Shown one piece after another: positions 22,825-30,893 of a DNA stretch of 39,439 nt. Under the pieces are notes generated by a model that had not been told where the DNA came from, did not search any database, and was given only the letters and a program-made list of their open reading frames with translations. Numbering within the stretch: position 1 is the stretch's first letter; each line of letters starts with the position of its first letter. Both the position numbers and the translations under genes were made by a program. This stretch comes from Cellulomonas avistercoris (lineage in GTDB: Bacteria; Actinomycetota; Actinomycetes; Actinomycetales; Cellulomonadaceae): NCBI RefSeq assembly GCF_014836445.1, contig NZ_JACSQV010000016.1, positions 37,403-76,841 on the forward strand. The letters are read 5' to 3'.

Positions 22825-23217
22825 GTGGAGCACTGGACGATCGCGACCGTCGCGGAGCAGAGCCCGGACTTCCGCCGTGTGCTGTGGACCGGCGAGCACA
22901 CGCAGCTCGTCATCATGACGATCCCGCCCGGTGGTGAGATCGGCGAGGAGGTCCACGAGGACACCGACCAGATCCTCACGTTCGTGTCGGGCACCGGCAA
23001 GGCCATCGTCTCGGGGCAGCAGCGCAACGTCGCGCAGGGCGACCTCGTCGTCGTCCCGGCCGGCCGCACGCACAACTTCGTCAACACGGGCGAGAACCCG
23101 CTGATCCTCTACACGGTCTACGGGCCGCCGGACCACGCCGAGGGCGCGGTCCACGCGACCAAGGAGGAGGCGGACGCCGCGGAGGAGTCGGGGCAGGACG
23201 AGCCGCCGACCGAGTGA
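22825..23217 (+). CDS. Cupin domain protein
   Basis: A 130-residue single-domain cupin: IPPGGEIGEEVHEDTDQILTFVSGTGKAIV holds motif 1 (Glu and His residues) and VVVPAGRTHNFVNTG motif 2 with the metal-binding His. The C-terminus is acidic. Such proteins bind a metal and a small ligand or act as simple isomerases; the substrate is unknown. GAGAGGTGA lies before the GTG start. A perfect 16-base-pair hairpin follows. Confidence 0.85.
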   Translation: MEHWTIATVAEQSPDFRRVLWTGEHTQLVIMTIPPGGEIGEEVHEDTDQILTFVSGTGKAIVSGQQRNVAQGDLVVVPAGRTHNFVNTGENPLILYTVYGPPDHAEGAVHATKEEADAAEESGQDEPPTE

Positions 23218-23238
23218 GCGCGGGCTGAGCCTGCTGCG

Positions 23239-23283
23239 ACGGGCAGCCGTCCCCGGCCGTACGGCGGGGGGACGGCTGCCCGT
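23239..23283. terminator. Strong hairpin after the cupin gene
   Basis: Sixteen perfectly paired bases (23239-23254 with 23268-23283); the 13-base loop itself contains the palindrome GCCGTACGGC. It lies 22 bases after the stop codon and has no T-run. Confidence 0.8.
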
Positions 23284-23337
23284 GCCGTGCCGGGCAGGAT
23301 CCGTCGCGCGGCGGATCCCACGGCGCCCGCCCGCTCG

Positions 23338-23343
23338 TACGGT
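23338..23343 (+). promoter_or_regulatory. -10 box of a leaderless promoter (GPP34 gene)
   Basis: TACGGT is followed by six bases and the ATG at 23350. Confidence 0.5.
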
Positions 23344-23349
23344 GGACGC

Positions 23350-24024
23350 ATGATCGTGGCCGAGGACGTCCTGCTGCTGCTCACCGACGACACCACCGGC
23401 AGGTCGCTGGTGGACGGGACGCGCCGCGACATCGCCGTGGCCGGCGCCGTGATCGCCGAGCTGGCCGCCGCGGGCCGGCTGGAGGCGGTCGCCTCGGACG
23501 GCCTGTTCTCCCGCACCACGCTGCGGGTCGTGGACGCGGCGCCGCTGGGTGACGAGGTCCTCGACGAGGCGCTGGCCCGCGCCGCCGGACCGGGCAGCGC
23601 CTCGCCCACGGCCGTCCTGGACCGCATCCGCAAGGGGCTGCGCGAGCGGCTCTACGTGCGGCTCGTGGAGCGCGGCGTGCTGCGCCTCGTGGAGGGCCGG
23701 GTCCTGGGGATCTTCCCGACGACGACGTGGCCCGCCGCCGACTCCCTGCACGAGGCCGAGGTGCGGCGCGGGCTGCACGAGGTCCTCGTCGTCGGTCGCG
23801 CCCCGACGCCGCACGAGGCCTCGCTCGTCGCGCTGCTCTCGGCGGTCGACGCGGTCGCGAAGGTCCTGCCGGGCACCGGCCTGCCGAACCGTGAGCTCAA
23901 GGCCCGGGCCAAGCAGGTCGCGGCCGGTGACGTCGGCGGCGAGGCCGCGCGCAAGGCCGTCGAGGCCGTGCAGGCGGCCGTGATGGCGGGCATCACCGCC
24001 GCCACCGTCGCGTCGACCTCCTAG
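23350..24024 (+). CDS. GPP34 (GOLPH3-like) family protein
   Basis: A 224-residue protein of the GPP34 family. It opens with VAEDVLLLLTDDTTGRSLVDG, continues AGAVIAELAAAGRLEA, DRIRKGLRERLYVRLVERGVLRLVEGRVLGIFPTTTWPAAD, and ends with Ala-rich helices. Eukaryotic members bind phosphatidylinositol-4-phosphate on Golgi membranes; actinobacterial members have unknown roles but may also bind membrane phospholipid head groups. Leaderless start. It converges on the SDR gene with a gap of only 12 bases. Confidence 0.9.
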   Translation: MIVAEDVLLLLTDDTTGRSLVDGTRRDIAVAGAVIAELAAAGRLEAVASDGLFSRTTLRVVDAAPLGDEVLDEALARAAGPGSASPTAVLDRIRKGLRERLYVRLVERGVLRLVEGRVLGIFPTTTWPAADSLHEAEVRRGLHEVLVVGRAPTPHEASLVALLSAVDAVAKVLPGTGLPNRELKARAKQVAAGDVGGEAARKAVEAVQAAVMAGITAATVASTS

Positions 24025-24036
24025 GGCCCCCGCGGC

Positions 24037-25557
24037 TCACCACTGCGAGCGGTCGTAGTCCTTCAGGAAGCACCCGTACAGGTCCTCGCCGGCCTCGCCG
24101 CGCACGATCGGGTCGTAGACCCGTGCCGCGCCGTCGACGAGGTCGAGGGGAGCGTGGAAGCCCTCCTCGGCCAGCCGCACCTTGGTGTAGTGCGGGCGCT
24201 CGTCGGTGATCCAGCCCGTGTCGACGGCCGTCATGAGGATGCCGTCCGTGAGCATCTCCGCCGCGCTGGTGCGCGTGAGCATGTTGAGCGCGGCCTTGCT
24301 CATGTTGGTGTGGGGGTGCCCGGGGCCCTTGTAGCCGCGCGCGAAGACGCCCTCCATCGCCGAGACGTTGACGATGTAGGTGCGTCGCGCGGGTGAGGCG
24401 GCCAGGGCGGGGCGCAGGCGGCTGATGAGGATGAAGGGCGCCGTCTGGTTGCAGAGCTGGACCTCGAGCAGCTCCATGGGGTCGACCTGCTCGACCGTGG
24501 CGACCCAGCTGTTGGACTCGGCGACGTCGGGGATCAGGCCGCCCGCGTCGATCGACGTGCCGGCAACCAGCCGCTCGAGGCTCGCGGCCTGCGCGGTCAG
24601 GGACTGCGCGACGAGCTCGTCCGCGTCCCGCGCCGCGCGCTCGATCGCCAGCGCTGGGCTCGACAGCTCGCTGACCGACCCGGCCAGCGCGCGCGGGTGC
24701 GCGTCGCTCGTGTGCCCGAACGTGGTGATCATCCGCGCGGCCTCGGCCGGCAGCGGTGCCGACTCGGCGTCGGCGATGCGCGAGTACGCCCCGGGCAGCC
24801 GGCGCACGGTCTGCGCGGCGTTGTTGATGAGGACGTCGAGCGGACCCTGCGCGGCGACGTGGTCCGCGAGCGACACCACCTGCGCGGGGTCGCGCAGGTC
24901 GATCCCCACGACGTGCAGGCGGTCCAGCCAGTCGGCGGAGTCCTCCATCGCGCTGAAGCGCCGGACGGCGTCACGCGGGAAGCGGGTGGTGATCGTCAGG
25001 TCGGCGCCGTCGCGCAGCAGCCGCAGCGCGATGTACATGCCGATCTTGGCGCGGCCGCCCGTGAGCAGCGCGCGGCGGCCGGTGAGGTCGGTGCGGGCGT
25101 CGCGCTTGGCGTGGTGCAGCGCCGCGCACGGCGGGCAGAGCTGGTGGTAGAACGCGTCGACGACCGTGTACGACTCCTTGCACACGTAGCACGGGCGGGC
25201 GCGCAGCAGCGTCCCGGCGGTCGCACCGGTCGACGCGGACGTCAGCGGCACGCCGTTGGTCTCGTCGTCGATCCGGCCCGGGCTGCCCGTCGCGGTCGCG
25301 GCGACGACAGCCGCGTCGGCCTCGGCGATGAGCCGGCGCTTCTCGCCGCGGCGGTGCTTCTTCGCGGCCTTGAACAGCGCGGAGGACGCCCGGCGCGCGG
25401 CCGAGTGCTGCGGGTGTTCCTGCGGCAGGACGGCGACCTGGTCCATGACACGCAGGAAGGTCGCGAAGTCGGCGGGCGTGACGCCGGTCTGCTCGTCCGC
25501 CGTGGTCTCGGCGGTGTGGTCGGTGGGGGGCACCGGGGTGGTCGTGTGCGCGCTCAT
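24037..25557 (-). CDS. Atypical SDR family oxidoreductase with Zn-binding insert
   Basis: A 506-residue protein. A helical N-terminal region (about 25-90) precedes a four-cysteine motif, CYVCKESYTVVDAFYHQLCPPC (Cys123, 126, 141, 144), which should bind zinc. A Rossmann dehydrogenase follows: ALLTGGRAKIG (164-173), Asp220-Leu-Arg, NNAAQT (245-250), NVSAMEG with Ser399, and Lys421. The canonical Tyr of YxxxK is replaced by Thr417 (TNMSK), so ordinary SDR catalysis is doubtful. The ATG at 25557 was preferred to one six codons upstream; TACCCT at 25613-25618 (minus strand) may be the -10. The substrate is unknown. Confidence 0.85.
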   Translation of the reverse strand: MSAHTTTPVPPTDHTAETTADEQTGVTPADFATFLRVMDQVAVLPQEHPQHSAARRASSALFKAAKKHRRGEKRRLIAEADAAVVAATATGSPGRIDDETNGVPLTSASTGATAGTLLRARPCYVCKESYTVVDAFYHQLCPPCAALHHAKRDARTDLTGRRALLTGGRAKIGMYIALRLLRDGADLTITTRFPRDAVRRFSAMEDSADWLDRLHVVGIDLRDPAQVVSLADHVAAQGPLDVLINNAAQTVRRLPGAYSRIADAESAPLPAEAARMITTFGHTSDAHPRALAGSVSELSSPALAIERAARDADELVAQSLTAQAASLERLVAGTSIDAGGLIPDVAESNSWVATVEQVDPMELLEVQLCNQTAPFILISRLRPALAASPARRTYIVNVSAMEGVFARGYKGPGHPHTNMSKAALNMLTRTSAAEMLTDGILMTAVDTGWITDERPHYTKVRLAEEGFHAPLDLVDGAARVYDPIVRGEAGEDLYGCFLKDYDRSQW

Positions 25558-25612
25558 GCGCCGTCCGTCCTGCATGGGGGAGAAGGGCGTCACGGTCTCG
25601 CCGCCCGGGACG

Positions 25613-25618
25613 AGGGTA
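25613..25618 (-). promoter_or_regulatory. Possible -10 box for the SDR gene
   Basis: TACCCT on the minus strand, about 55 bases upstream of the ATG at 25557. No clear -35 box. Confidence 0.35.
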
Positions 25619-25750
25619 CGCGGGACGCCCGCGCGACCGGCCGGGGTGCGACCACCGTCACGTCGGCGGCTGGGATCGGCCTGGCCCGCCGGCGGCCCAC
25701 GTGCGGGAAACCTGGTGCTCAGGGCGACCCGTCCGCCTACCGTCGGGACG

Positions 25751-25846
25751 GTGCACGACGACGAGGTGGCCATCACCACCGAGCAGGTGCGCGCCCTCGT
25801 CGCGGACCAGCACCCGCGCTGGCGCGACCTGCCGGTCCAGGCGCTG
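25751..25846 (+). pseudogene. N-terminal remnant of an aminoglycoside phosphotransferase-like gene
   Basis: A leaderless promoter (TACCGT at 25738-25743, seven bases before the GTG) drives 32 codons, VHDDEVAITTEQVRALVADQHPRWRDLPVQAL, which match the N-terminus of APH-family kinases. These normally continue with a nucleotide loop and reach about 300 residues. Here family similarity stops abruptly, and 44 bases later the convergent membrane-protein gene ends. The frame stays open in GC-rich DNA but does not encode the kinase. Promoter and start are intact, so a short transcript is possible. Confidence 0.6.
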
Positions 25847-25890
25847 AGGTGCGCGCGGTGGTCGGCTTCGGCAGGGGGACGTCGCGAGGA

Positions 25891-26586
25891 TCATGCGGGT
25901 GACGGCGGGTGCACCCGCCGTGGAGCAGGGGGCGCGGGGGCCGTCGGTGGTGGCCCGCCCGCCAGGGTGACGAGCGGCGCGAGCACCGCCAGGGCGGACG
26001 CCGCCGCCAGGTGCCACACGGCGTGCCCCTGCAGGACCGACGACGGGTCGCACAGGGGCCCGCCCGTGCGGGACAGCGAACCCACCAGTGCGCCGGCGCC
26101 CAGCAGCCCCAGCACGACGGCGATCCGCCCTCGCACGGTGGGTTCGCGGCGCGCCCGCAGCACCAGCAGGAGGCCGGCGACCACCGCGACACCGACCTGC
26201 GCCAGGTCACCGGCCCGTGGCCACACGACCACGGTGACCATGAGGGCGGTCGTCGGCAGGGCCCACCACCACCAGCGGCGCCGTGTGCGCCGGCGCGCGG
26301 CCACGCCGTCCGTCGCCAGGAAGCACAGCACCCCGACGAGCGGCAGGTCGTGGGCCGGGTCGGACCACGCCGGGTCGGGGCCGTGCTGCACGACCGACCC
26401 GACGCCGACGCCCGCCACCAGCACCACGTAGGCCGCCGGCACGTGCAGCCCGGCACGTCGCCGGAGCGCCACGACCACCGCGGCGGCCACCACGAACGCC
26501 AGCGACGTGACGGCGGACACCGGCTCGACGAGCGGACCCGCGGCGGACCACTCGCAGCCCGGTCCTGCCCCGACGTCGTCCACCAC
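25891..26586 (-). CDS. CREST-superfamily membrane hydrolase (alkaline-ceramidase-like)
   Basis: A 231-residue protein with about seven membrane segments. The CREST signature is present: Ser64-x3-His68 (GSVVQHGPDP), Asp80 (AHDLPLV) and His188-x3-His192 (QGHAVWHL). In human alkaline ceramidase 3 the equivalent Ser/Asp and three His residues form the zinc site, with the same spacing between the first His and the Asp to within one residue. The N-terminal CEWSAAGPLVEPVSAVTSLAF also resembles the ceramidase start. I therefore infer a zinc-dependent amidase or lipid hydrolase in the membrane; the substrate is unknown. GTG start, no clear ribosome site. Confidence 0.72.
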   Translation of the reverse strand: MVDDVGAGPGCEWSAAGPLVEPVSAVTSLAFVVAAAVVVALRRRAGLHVPAAYVVLVAGVGVGSVVQHGPDPAWSDPAHDLPLVGVLCFLATDGVAARRRTRRRWWWWALPTTALMVTVVVWPRAGDLAQVGVAVVAGLLLVLRARREPTVRGRIAVVLGLLGAGALVGSLSRTGGPLCDPSSVLQGHAVWHLAAASALAVLAPLVTLAGGPPPTAPAPPAPRRVHPPSPA

Positions 26587-26741
26587 ACCATCCCAGCCCT
26601 GGTCGGCCGCGTTGTCACCCGGACCATCCGGTGACGCACGGTGACGGGGGGACAGGGCCGTCGGCCCCGATGAGTTCCGGCGACGCGGCCGGTCGGACCG
26701 GGTGAGTACGCACCACGCGTCCGGACGACCGGGAGGACCCG

Positions 26742-27617
26742 ATGACCGACACCACGACCTACCGCACCCTCGAGGTACCCGGCGCGACCATCGCGTACGA
26801 CGTGCGCGGCCCGCTGCCCACCGCCGACGGCCGACCGCCTCTCGTCCTCATCGGCCAGCCGATGGACGCGACCGGCTTCGGCACCCTGGCCTCGCACTTC
26901 ACCGACCGCACGGTCGTCACCTACGACCCGCGCGGCATCGGGCGCAGCACGCGGGACGACGGCCGCACTGATCATGACCCGTCCGTGCAGGCGCAGGACC
27001 TGCACGCGCTGGTCACCGAGCTCGGCGCCGGGCCGGTCGACCTGTTCGGCAGCAGCGGCGGCGCGATCACGGCGCTCGCCTGGGTCGCCGCCTACCCGCT
27101 GGACGTCCGCACGCTCGTCGCGCACGAGCCGCCGCTGATCAACGTGCTGCCCGACGCGGACGAGGCGCGCGCCGCGTCCGCGCGCGTCGACGCCGCGTAC
27201 CAGGCGCACGGGTGGGGCGCCGGGATGGCCGCGTTCATCGCGCTGACGTCCTGGCAGGGGCCGTTCCCCGCGGACTTCCTCACCGAGCTCCCGGACCCTG
27301 CCCAGTTCGGTCTGCCGACGCAGGACGACGGGTCGCGCGACGACCCGCTGCTGTCGGGCGCCTCCGCGCCCGTCACGGCGTACGTCCCGGACGTCGAGGC
27401 GCTGCGCGCGGTGCCCACGCGCGTCGTCCTGGCCGCGGGGATCGAGAGCGAGGGGATCATCACGTGGCGCGCGACGCACGCGCTGGCCGACCTGCTGGGC
27501 ACCCAGGTCGCCGTGTTCCCGAGCAACCACGGCGGGTTCCTCGGTGACGAGTTCGGGATGCCGGGGCAGCCGGAGGCCTTCGCGGCGCGGCTGCGCGAGG
27601 TGCTCCCGGAGGGCTGA
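26742..27617 (+). CDS. Alpha/beta hydrolase
   Basis: A 291-residue soluble hydrolase. PLVLIGQPMDATGFGTLASHF is the oxyanion region, VVTYDPRGIGRSTRDD the family DxRGxGxS motif, LFGSSGGAITALAW the nucleophile elbow with Ser105, and FPSNHGGFLGDEFG carries the catalytic His. The family includes esterases, haloperoxidase-like and epoxide-hydrolase-like enzymes. GGAGGA is six bases upstream of the ATG. Confidence 0.88.
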   Translation: MTDTTTYRTLEVPGATIAYDVRGPLPTADGRPPLVLIGQPMDATGFGTLASHFTDRTVVTYDPRGIGRSTRDDGRTDHDPSVQAQDLHALVTELGAGPVDLFGSSGGAITALAWVAAYPLDVRTLVAHEPPLINVLPDADEARAASARVDAAYQAHGWGAGMAAFIALTSWQGPFPADFLTELPDPAQFGLPTQDDGSRDDPLLSGASAPVTAYVPDVEALRAVPTRVVLAAGIESEGIITWRATHALADLLGTQVAVFPSNHGGFLGDEFGMPGQPEAFAARLREVLPEG

Positions 27618-27648
27618 CGACCAGCGGGCACGGCGCCCGTGTGGAGGG

Positions 27649-27680
27649 GTGCGTCAGACGAGCGGTGCGTCAGACGAGGC
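27649..27680. repeat. 16-base tandem duplication at the end of the heptad-protein gene
   Basis: GTGCGTCAGACGAG occurs at 27649-27662 and again at 27665-27678 with a 16-base period. The second copy contains the stop codon of the minus-strand gene; the first copy, now downstream of it, repeats its last codons and stop. Confidence 0.8.
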
Positions 27681-30075
27681 GGCGCCGCGCGACCCCGGCG
27701 AGGACGCCTCCCAGGCCGAACAGGGCCGCCGCGGCGATCCCGCGCCCGACCGAGCTCGCACCGGCACCCTCGGCGCCGGCGATGTCGATCGAGTAGGCCG
27801 TGACGGACGCCGCGCCCTCCGGGCCGCCGTACGCCATCGACTCGTTCGCGGCGCGGTCCGCCCCGGCCTTGATGACGGCGTACTTCACGCCGTAGTCGGC
27901 GGCCGTGGCGGCGCCGGTCTCGACGAGCACCGAGGTGCCCTCCTCCGAGAGGCGGCTCGCGCCGTCGACCAGCGCGGGCGCGCCGTCCGCGGCCGTGCCC
28001 AGACCGTCCGCCAGGGTCAGCGACCCGTCGGCGGCGGTCCGCAGACCGTCGGACAGCTGGTCCGCGCCGGCCGTGAGCCGGCCCGTCCCGGCGGTGAGGC
28101 GCGAGGAGCCGTCGACGAGCTGACCGGCGCCGCCCGCCAGCTGCGCGGAGCCGTCCCGCAGCGACGCCGCCCCGGCGGACAGCTGCCCCAGGCCGCCGAC
28201 GAGCGTCTGCCCGCCCGCGGACAGCTGCCCCACGCCGGCCGTCAACGACGCGACACCGCCGCGCAGCGTCCCGTCGTCCTTCGTCTGGCCCGCGACGCCG
28301 ACGCCGGCCCGGACCTTGTCCACGACGCCCGCCGTGAGCTGGTCGACGCCGCCCGAGGCCTGCGCGAGGCCCTCCCGCAGCCCGGGCGCCTTCGCCTCCC
28401 CCGACGCGTCCGGCGGGCACGCCTCGGACACCGAGCTGGACAGGCCGCAGCGCGCCGCCTCCAGCCGGGTGACGACCGAACCGGTCACGCCGGCGAGCCC
28501 GGCGAACGCGGGCGCCAGGGGCACCGGCGTCGTGGGGGCCGGGGTGTACGAGACGGGGTCGTAGAGGTTGGCCAGAGCCTGGAACTGCCCCTGCTGCGCG
28601 GGGTCGGTGGTCTGCTGCGCGAGCCCCGTGAAGAGCTGGTTCAGCGCTCCCATCTGCCGGGCGTCGGTCGCCGCGGTGACCACCGCGGTGGTCGAGCCGA
28701 GGACGCCGTAGACGGTCGCGAGCTGCGACTGCAGCCCCTGCAGCGTCGTCAGGCCGTCGAGCAGCGCGCTCACGCCACCCTGCAGGCGCGTGATGCCGTC
28801 CTTGATGGGCTGGGCCTGGGCCGGCACCCCGCCGATCTCGGAGTACATCTTCTCGAGCCCGCGGTCCATGGTGGCCAGGCCCTCGTCGACCGTCCTCAGC
28901 CCGCCCAGGAGCTCGGGGACCTTGGAGCCCGCGGTGGTCAGCCCCTCGTCGAGGGTGGCGGCACCGGTGGCGAGCCTGCCGGCACCGTCGTCGAGCGAGC
29001 GGGCGCCCGTGGCGAGGTCGGCCGCACCGTCGTCCAGCGCCGCGGCGCCGTCGGCGAGGCGCCGGGCGCCCGGGACGGCCGTGTCGTTGAGACCGGCCGC
29101 GAGCTGGTCGGCGCCGGCCTGCAGCTGCAGGAGCCCGCCGAGCAGCGTCGCGGCGCCGTCGCGGAGCCTGAGCAGGTTGCCGTCGATCTCGGTGGCGCCC
29201 TGCGTGAGGGCAATGCCGCTCTCGGCGCCGCCCTGGTAGCTGGCCGAGCCGCCCTTGAACGACGGGCTGGTCAGCGGTGAGACGGGGAGCACGGAGACGT
29301 TGGCGGTCGGGATGCGGCCGCCGGTGATCTGCGCGGTGTACCCGAACTCGGCCGTCGGGGAGCCGATCGGCGGGAACAGCGTCATCGTGTAGCTCATCTT
29401 GGTGCCGCCGCGCCCGTCGCCGGCCATGTTGGCCTCCTGCGACGTGACCGCCGTGAACGACGGGGGCAGCGTGGTGGTGAGCTGGCCGACGAACGGGATG
29501 ACGGTCTCCGCGGTGGCCGTGGCCTTCTTGCCCGTGCCGTCGTCGTACGTCACCTGGTCCTGCCGGGTGGTCAGGTTGGTCACGGTGTAGCGGACCTCGA
29601 GCGTGCCGGACCTGCCGACCACGCCACCGGCCGAGACCTTCTTGCCGTCGAGGAGGTAGTCGACGGCGACGCTCACGGGCAGCTCGCCCGTGAAGTCGCT
29701 GACGGTGCGCAGGCGCTTCCTGCCGTCGACCTCGACGGTGGCCTCCATCGCGCCGTCGCGCAGCGTGTAGCCGCCGAACCCGTCGAGGTTGCGCAGCCCC
29801 TGCGTGGAGACGGGGTTGGAGAACGTGCTGGTGCCCTGCCCGCTGAACGCGAGCTGGTCGTACACGCGCGCGACCTGGAGGCGGCCGTCGGCGTCGAGCC
29901 GCGCCTGCACGGTCTCGGTGTTGGTCACCACGACGTCGCCCGCGGCGGCCGTGAGGGCGCCGGCGGTGGCGGGTGGTGCGGCCACGAGCAGGGCGAGCGG
30001 CAGACCGAGCGTGGCGGCGCCGACGCGGCGCAGGACGGGGCGGAGAACGGGGCGGTGCGGGGCGGGTGCGCTCAC
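27670..30075 (-). CDS. Large exported membrane-anchored protein with Leu/Gly heptad repeats
   Basis: An 801-residue protein. The signal sequence spans about residues 10-40 (LGLPLALLVAAPPATAG). A beta-rich extracytoplasmic region (about 45-330) contains TVQARLDADGRLQVARVYDQLAFSG, VSVAVDYLLDGKKVS and LEVRYTVTNLT. A very long coiled region (about 340-760) has periodic xxxLxxG heptads such as GAATLDEGLTTAG and GVGQLSAGGQTLVGGLGQLSAG, as in TIGR03057 and YhgE/Pip-like proteins. One C-terminal membrane helix follows (GRGIAAAALFGLGGVLAGVARRRLV). There are two cysteines (AARCGLSSSVSEACP), possibly a disulfide. The GTG start is one base after the upstream gene stop. Probable envelope role; PadR-type sites lie at the operon promoter. 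Confidence 0.85.
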   Translation of the reverse strand: MSAPAPHRPVLRPVLRRVGAATLGLPLALLVAAPPATAGALTAAAGDVVVTNTETVQARLDADGRLQVARVYDQLAFSGQGTSTFSNPVSTQGLRNLDGFGGYTLRDGAMEATVEVDGRKRLRTVSDFTGELPVSVAVDYLLDGKKVSAGGVVGRSGTLEVRYTVTNLTTRQDQVTYDDGTGKKATATAETVIPFVGQLTTTLPPSFTAVTSQEANMAGDGRGGTKMSYTMTLFPPIGSPTAEFGYTAQITGGRIPTANVSVLPVSPLTSPSFKGGSASYQGGAESGIALTQGATEIDGNLLRLRDGAATLLGGLLQLQAGADQLAAGLNDTAVPGARRLADGAAALDDGAADLATGARSLDDGAGRLATGAATLDEGLTTAGSKVPELLGGLRTVDEGLATMDRGLEKMYSEIGGVPAQAQPIKDGITRLQGGVSALLDGLTTLQGLQSQLATVYGVLGSTTAVVTAATDARQMGALNQLFTGLAQQTTDPAQQGQFQALANLYDPVSYTPAPTTPVPLAPAFAGLAGVTGSVVTRLEAARCGLSSSVSEACPPDASGEAKAPGLREGLAQASGGVDQLTAGVVDKVRAGVGVAGQTKDDGTLRGGVASLTAGVGQLSAGGQTLVGGLGQLSAGAASLRDGSAQLAGGAGQLVDGSSRLTAGTGRLTAGADQLSDGLRTAADGSLTLADGLGTAADGAPALVDGASRLSEEGTSVLVETGAATAADYGVKYAVIKAGADRAANESMAYGGPEGAASVTAYSIDIAGAEGAGASSVGRGIAAAALFGLGGVLAGVARRRLV

Positions 30076-30076
30076 G

Positions 30077-30661
30077 TCAGGCCTCCGGGGTGGCAGTCGC
30101 GGGACGGGCGTGCCGGGGGTCCCGTGCGAGGTCGGCGTGCCCCGGGGTGCCCTGGCGCTCGGCCTCGCGGTCGAGCTGCACGGCGGGTCCGAGCAGCGCG
30201 GTCGCGAGGAAGCCGGCGCCCGCGGTGAGCAGCACGGCCGTCGCGAAGACCGGGGAGGTCGTCGCGAAGCCGGACGGGTCGGCCGCGTACGGGGCCTCGT
30301 ACGAGCCGGCCATGGCGGCCGCGCCGAGGAGCGTCGCCCACAGCGGCAGTCGTCCGCGCGTACCCGCACCGACGGCGAGGCACACGAGCAGGACGACGAG
30401 CACGGCGACGGCCCGGCCGCTGGGGGCGTCGGGCAGCGCGAGCGCGCGCAGCAGGTAGCCGATCCACGCGGCGACGAAGCCGACGACGAAGGCCCCGGCG
30501 CGCTGGCCGGGGGACCGGTCGGGCACGAGCCCGAGCGCTCCGCCGAGGGCGGCGCCGAGCAGGGCGACCCCCTGGACCTCGGCGCCGAGCACTCCGGAGA
30601 GCAGGACGGTGAGGGTCGCGAGTACGGCGAGGAAAGCCCCCGCGAGCACGTGTCTGATCAT
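30077..30661 (-). CDS. Multi-pass membrane protein, operon partner of the heptad protein
   Basis: A 194-residue protein with about five membrane segments: HVLAGAFLAVLATLTVLLSGVLG, VQGVALLGAALGGALGLV, RAGAFVVGFVAAWIGYLLRALAL, AVAVLVVLLVCLAVGAGT and VFATAVLLTAGAGFLATALLGP. It has a charged cytoplasmic tail. No named family is recognised. GAGG lies five bases upstream of the ATG, and it is separated from the heptad-protein gene by one base, so the two are co-translated. Confidence 0.75.
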   Translation of the reverse strand: MIRHVLAGAFLAVLATLTVLLSGVLGAEVQGVALLGAALGGALGLVPDRSPGQRAGAFVVGFVAAWIGYLLRALALPDAPSGRAVAVLVVLLVCLAVGAGTRGRLPLWATLLGAAAMAGSYEAPYAADPSGFATTSPVFATAVLLTAGAGFLATALLGPAVQLDREAERQGTPGHADLARDPRHARPATATPEA

Positions 30662-30795
30662 GACCACCTCGTTGTGGTGCGGAGCAGTGACGCCGGGCCG
30701 GGGGCGGGGGCGCACGGGGCCCCGATGCGGGACCTTGGTCCCACGCCGGACCGAGCAGCGAAGTTCTAGCAGCCGCGCGGGTGGGTGGAACAGTG

Positions 30796-30813
30796 AGTAC
30801 TAGGTACTTGGCA
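30796..30813. promoter_or_regulatory. Candidate PadR operator upstream of the heptad-protein operon
   Basis: AGTACTAGGTACTTGGCA contains CTAGGTAC and TTGGCA, both of which recur in the padR promoter at 36345-36378. It lies 135 bases upstream of the ATG at 30661. Confidence 0.5.
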
Positions 30814-30835
30814 CCGTCCGCCTGCACATCGTTAT

Positions 30836-30862
30836 CGCGGCGTTACTCGTCGGTACGCCGCG
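30836..30862. terminator. Hairpin after the 30894 GNAT gene
   Basis: CGCGGCGT/ACGCCGCG, eight perfect pairs around an 11-base loop, 31 bases downstream of the minus-strand GNAT stop codon. Confidence 0.55.
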
Positions 30863-30893
30863 GAGTCGGACGCGACGTCAGGGCACCGAGCCG

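Noticed and set aside
25558..25750. Possible additional gene between the SDR and the kinase relic
   Set aside because: Only a -10 candidate for the SDR and the relic promoter were found; no coding signal.
28020..29100. Apparent short-period DNA repeats
   Set aside because: Explained by the Leu/Gly heptads of the coding sequence.
27544..29280. 578-codon plus-strand frame opposite the heptad-protein gene
   Set aside because: It lies antisense to a gene with signal peptide, heptads and membrane anchor; its own sequence is compositionally biased and featureless.
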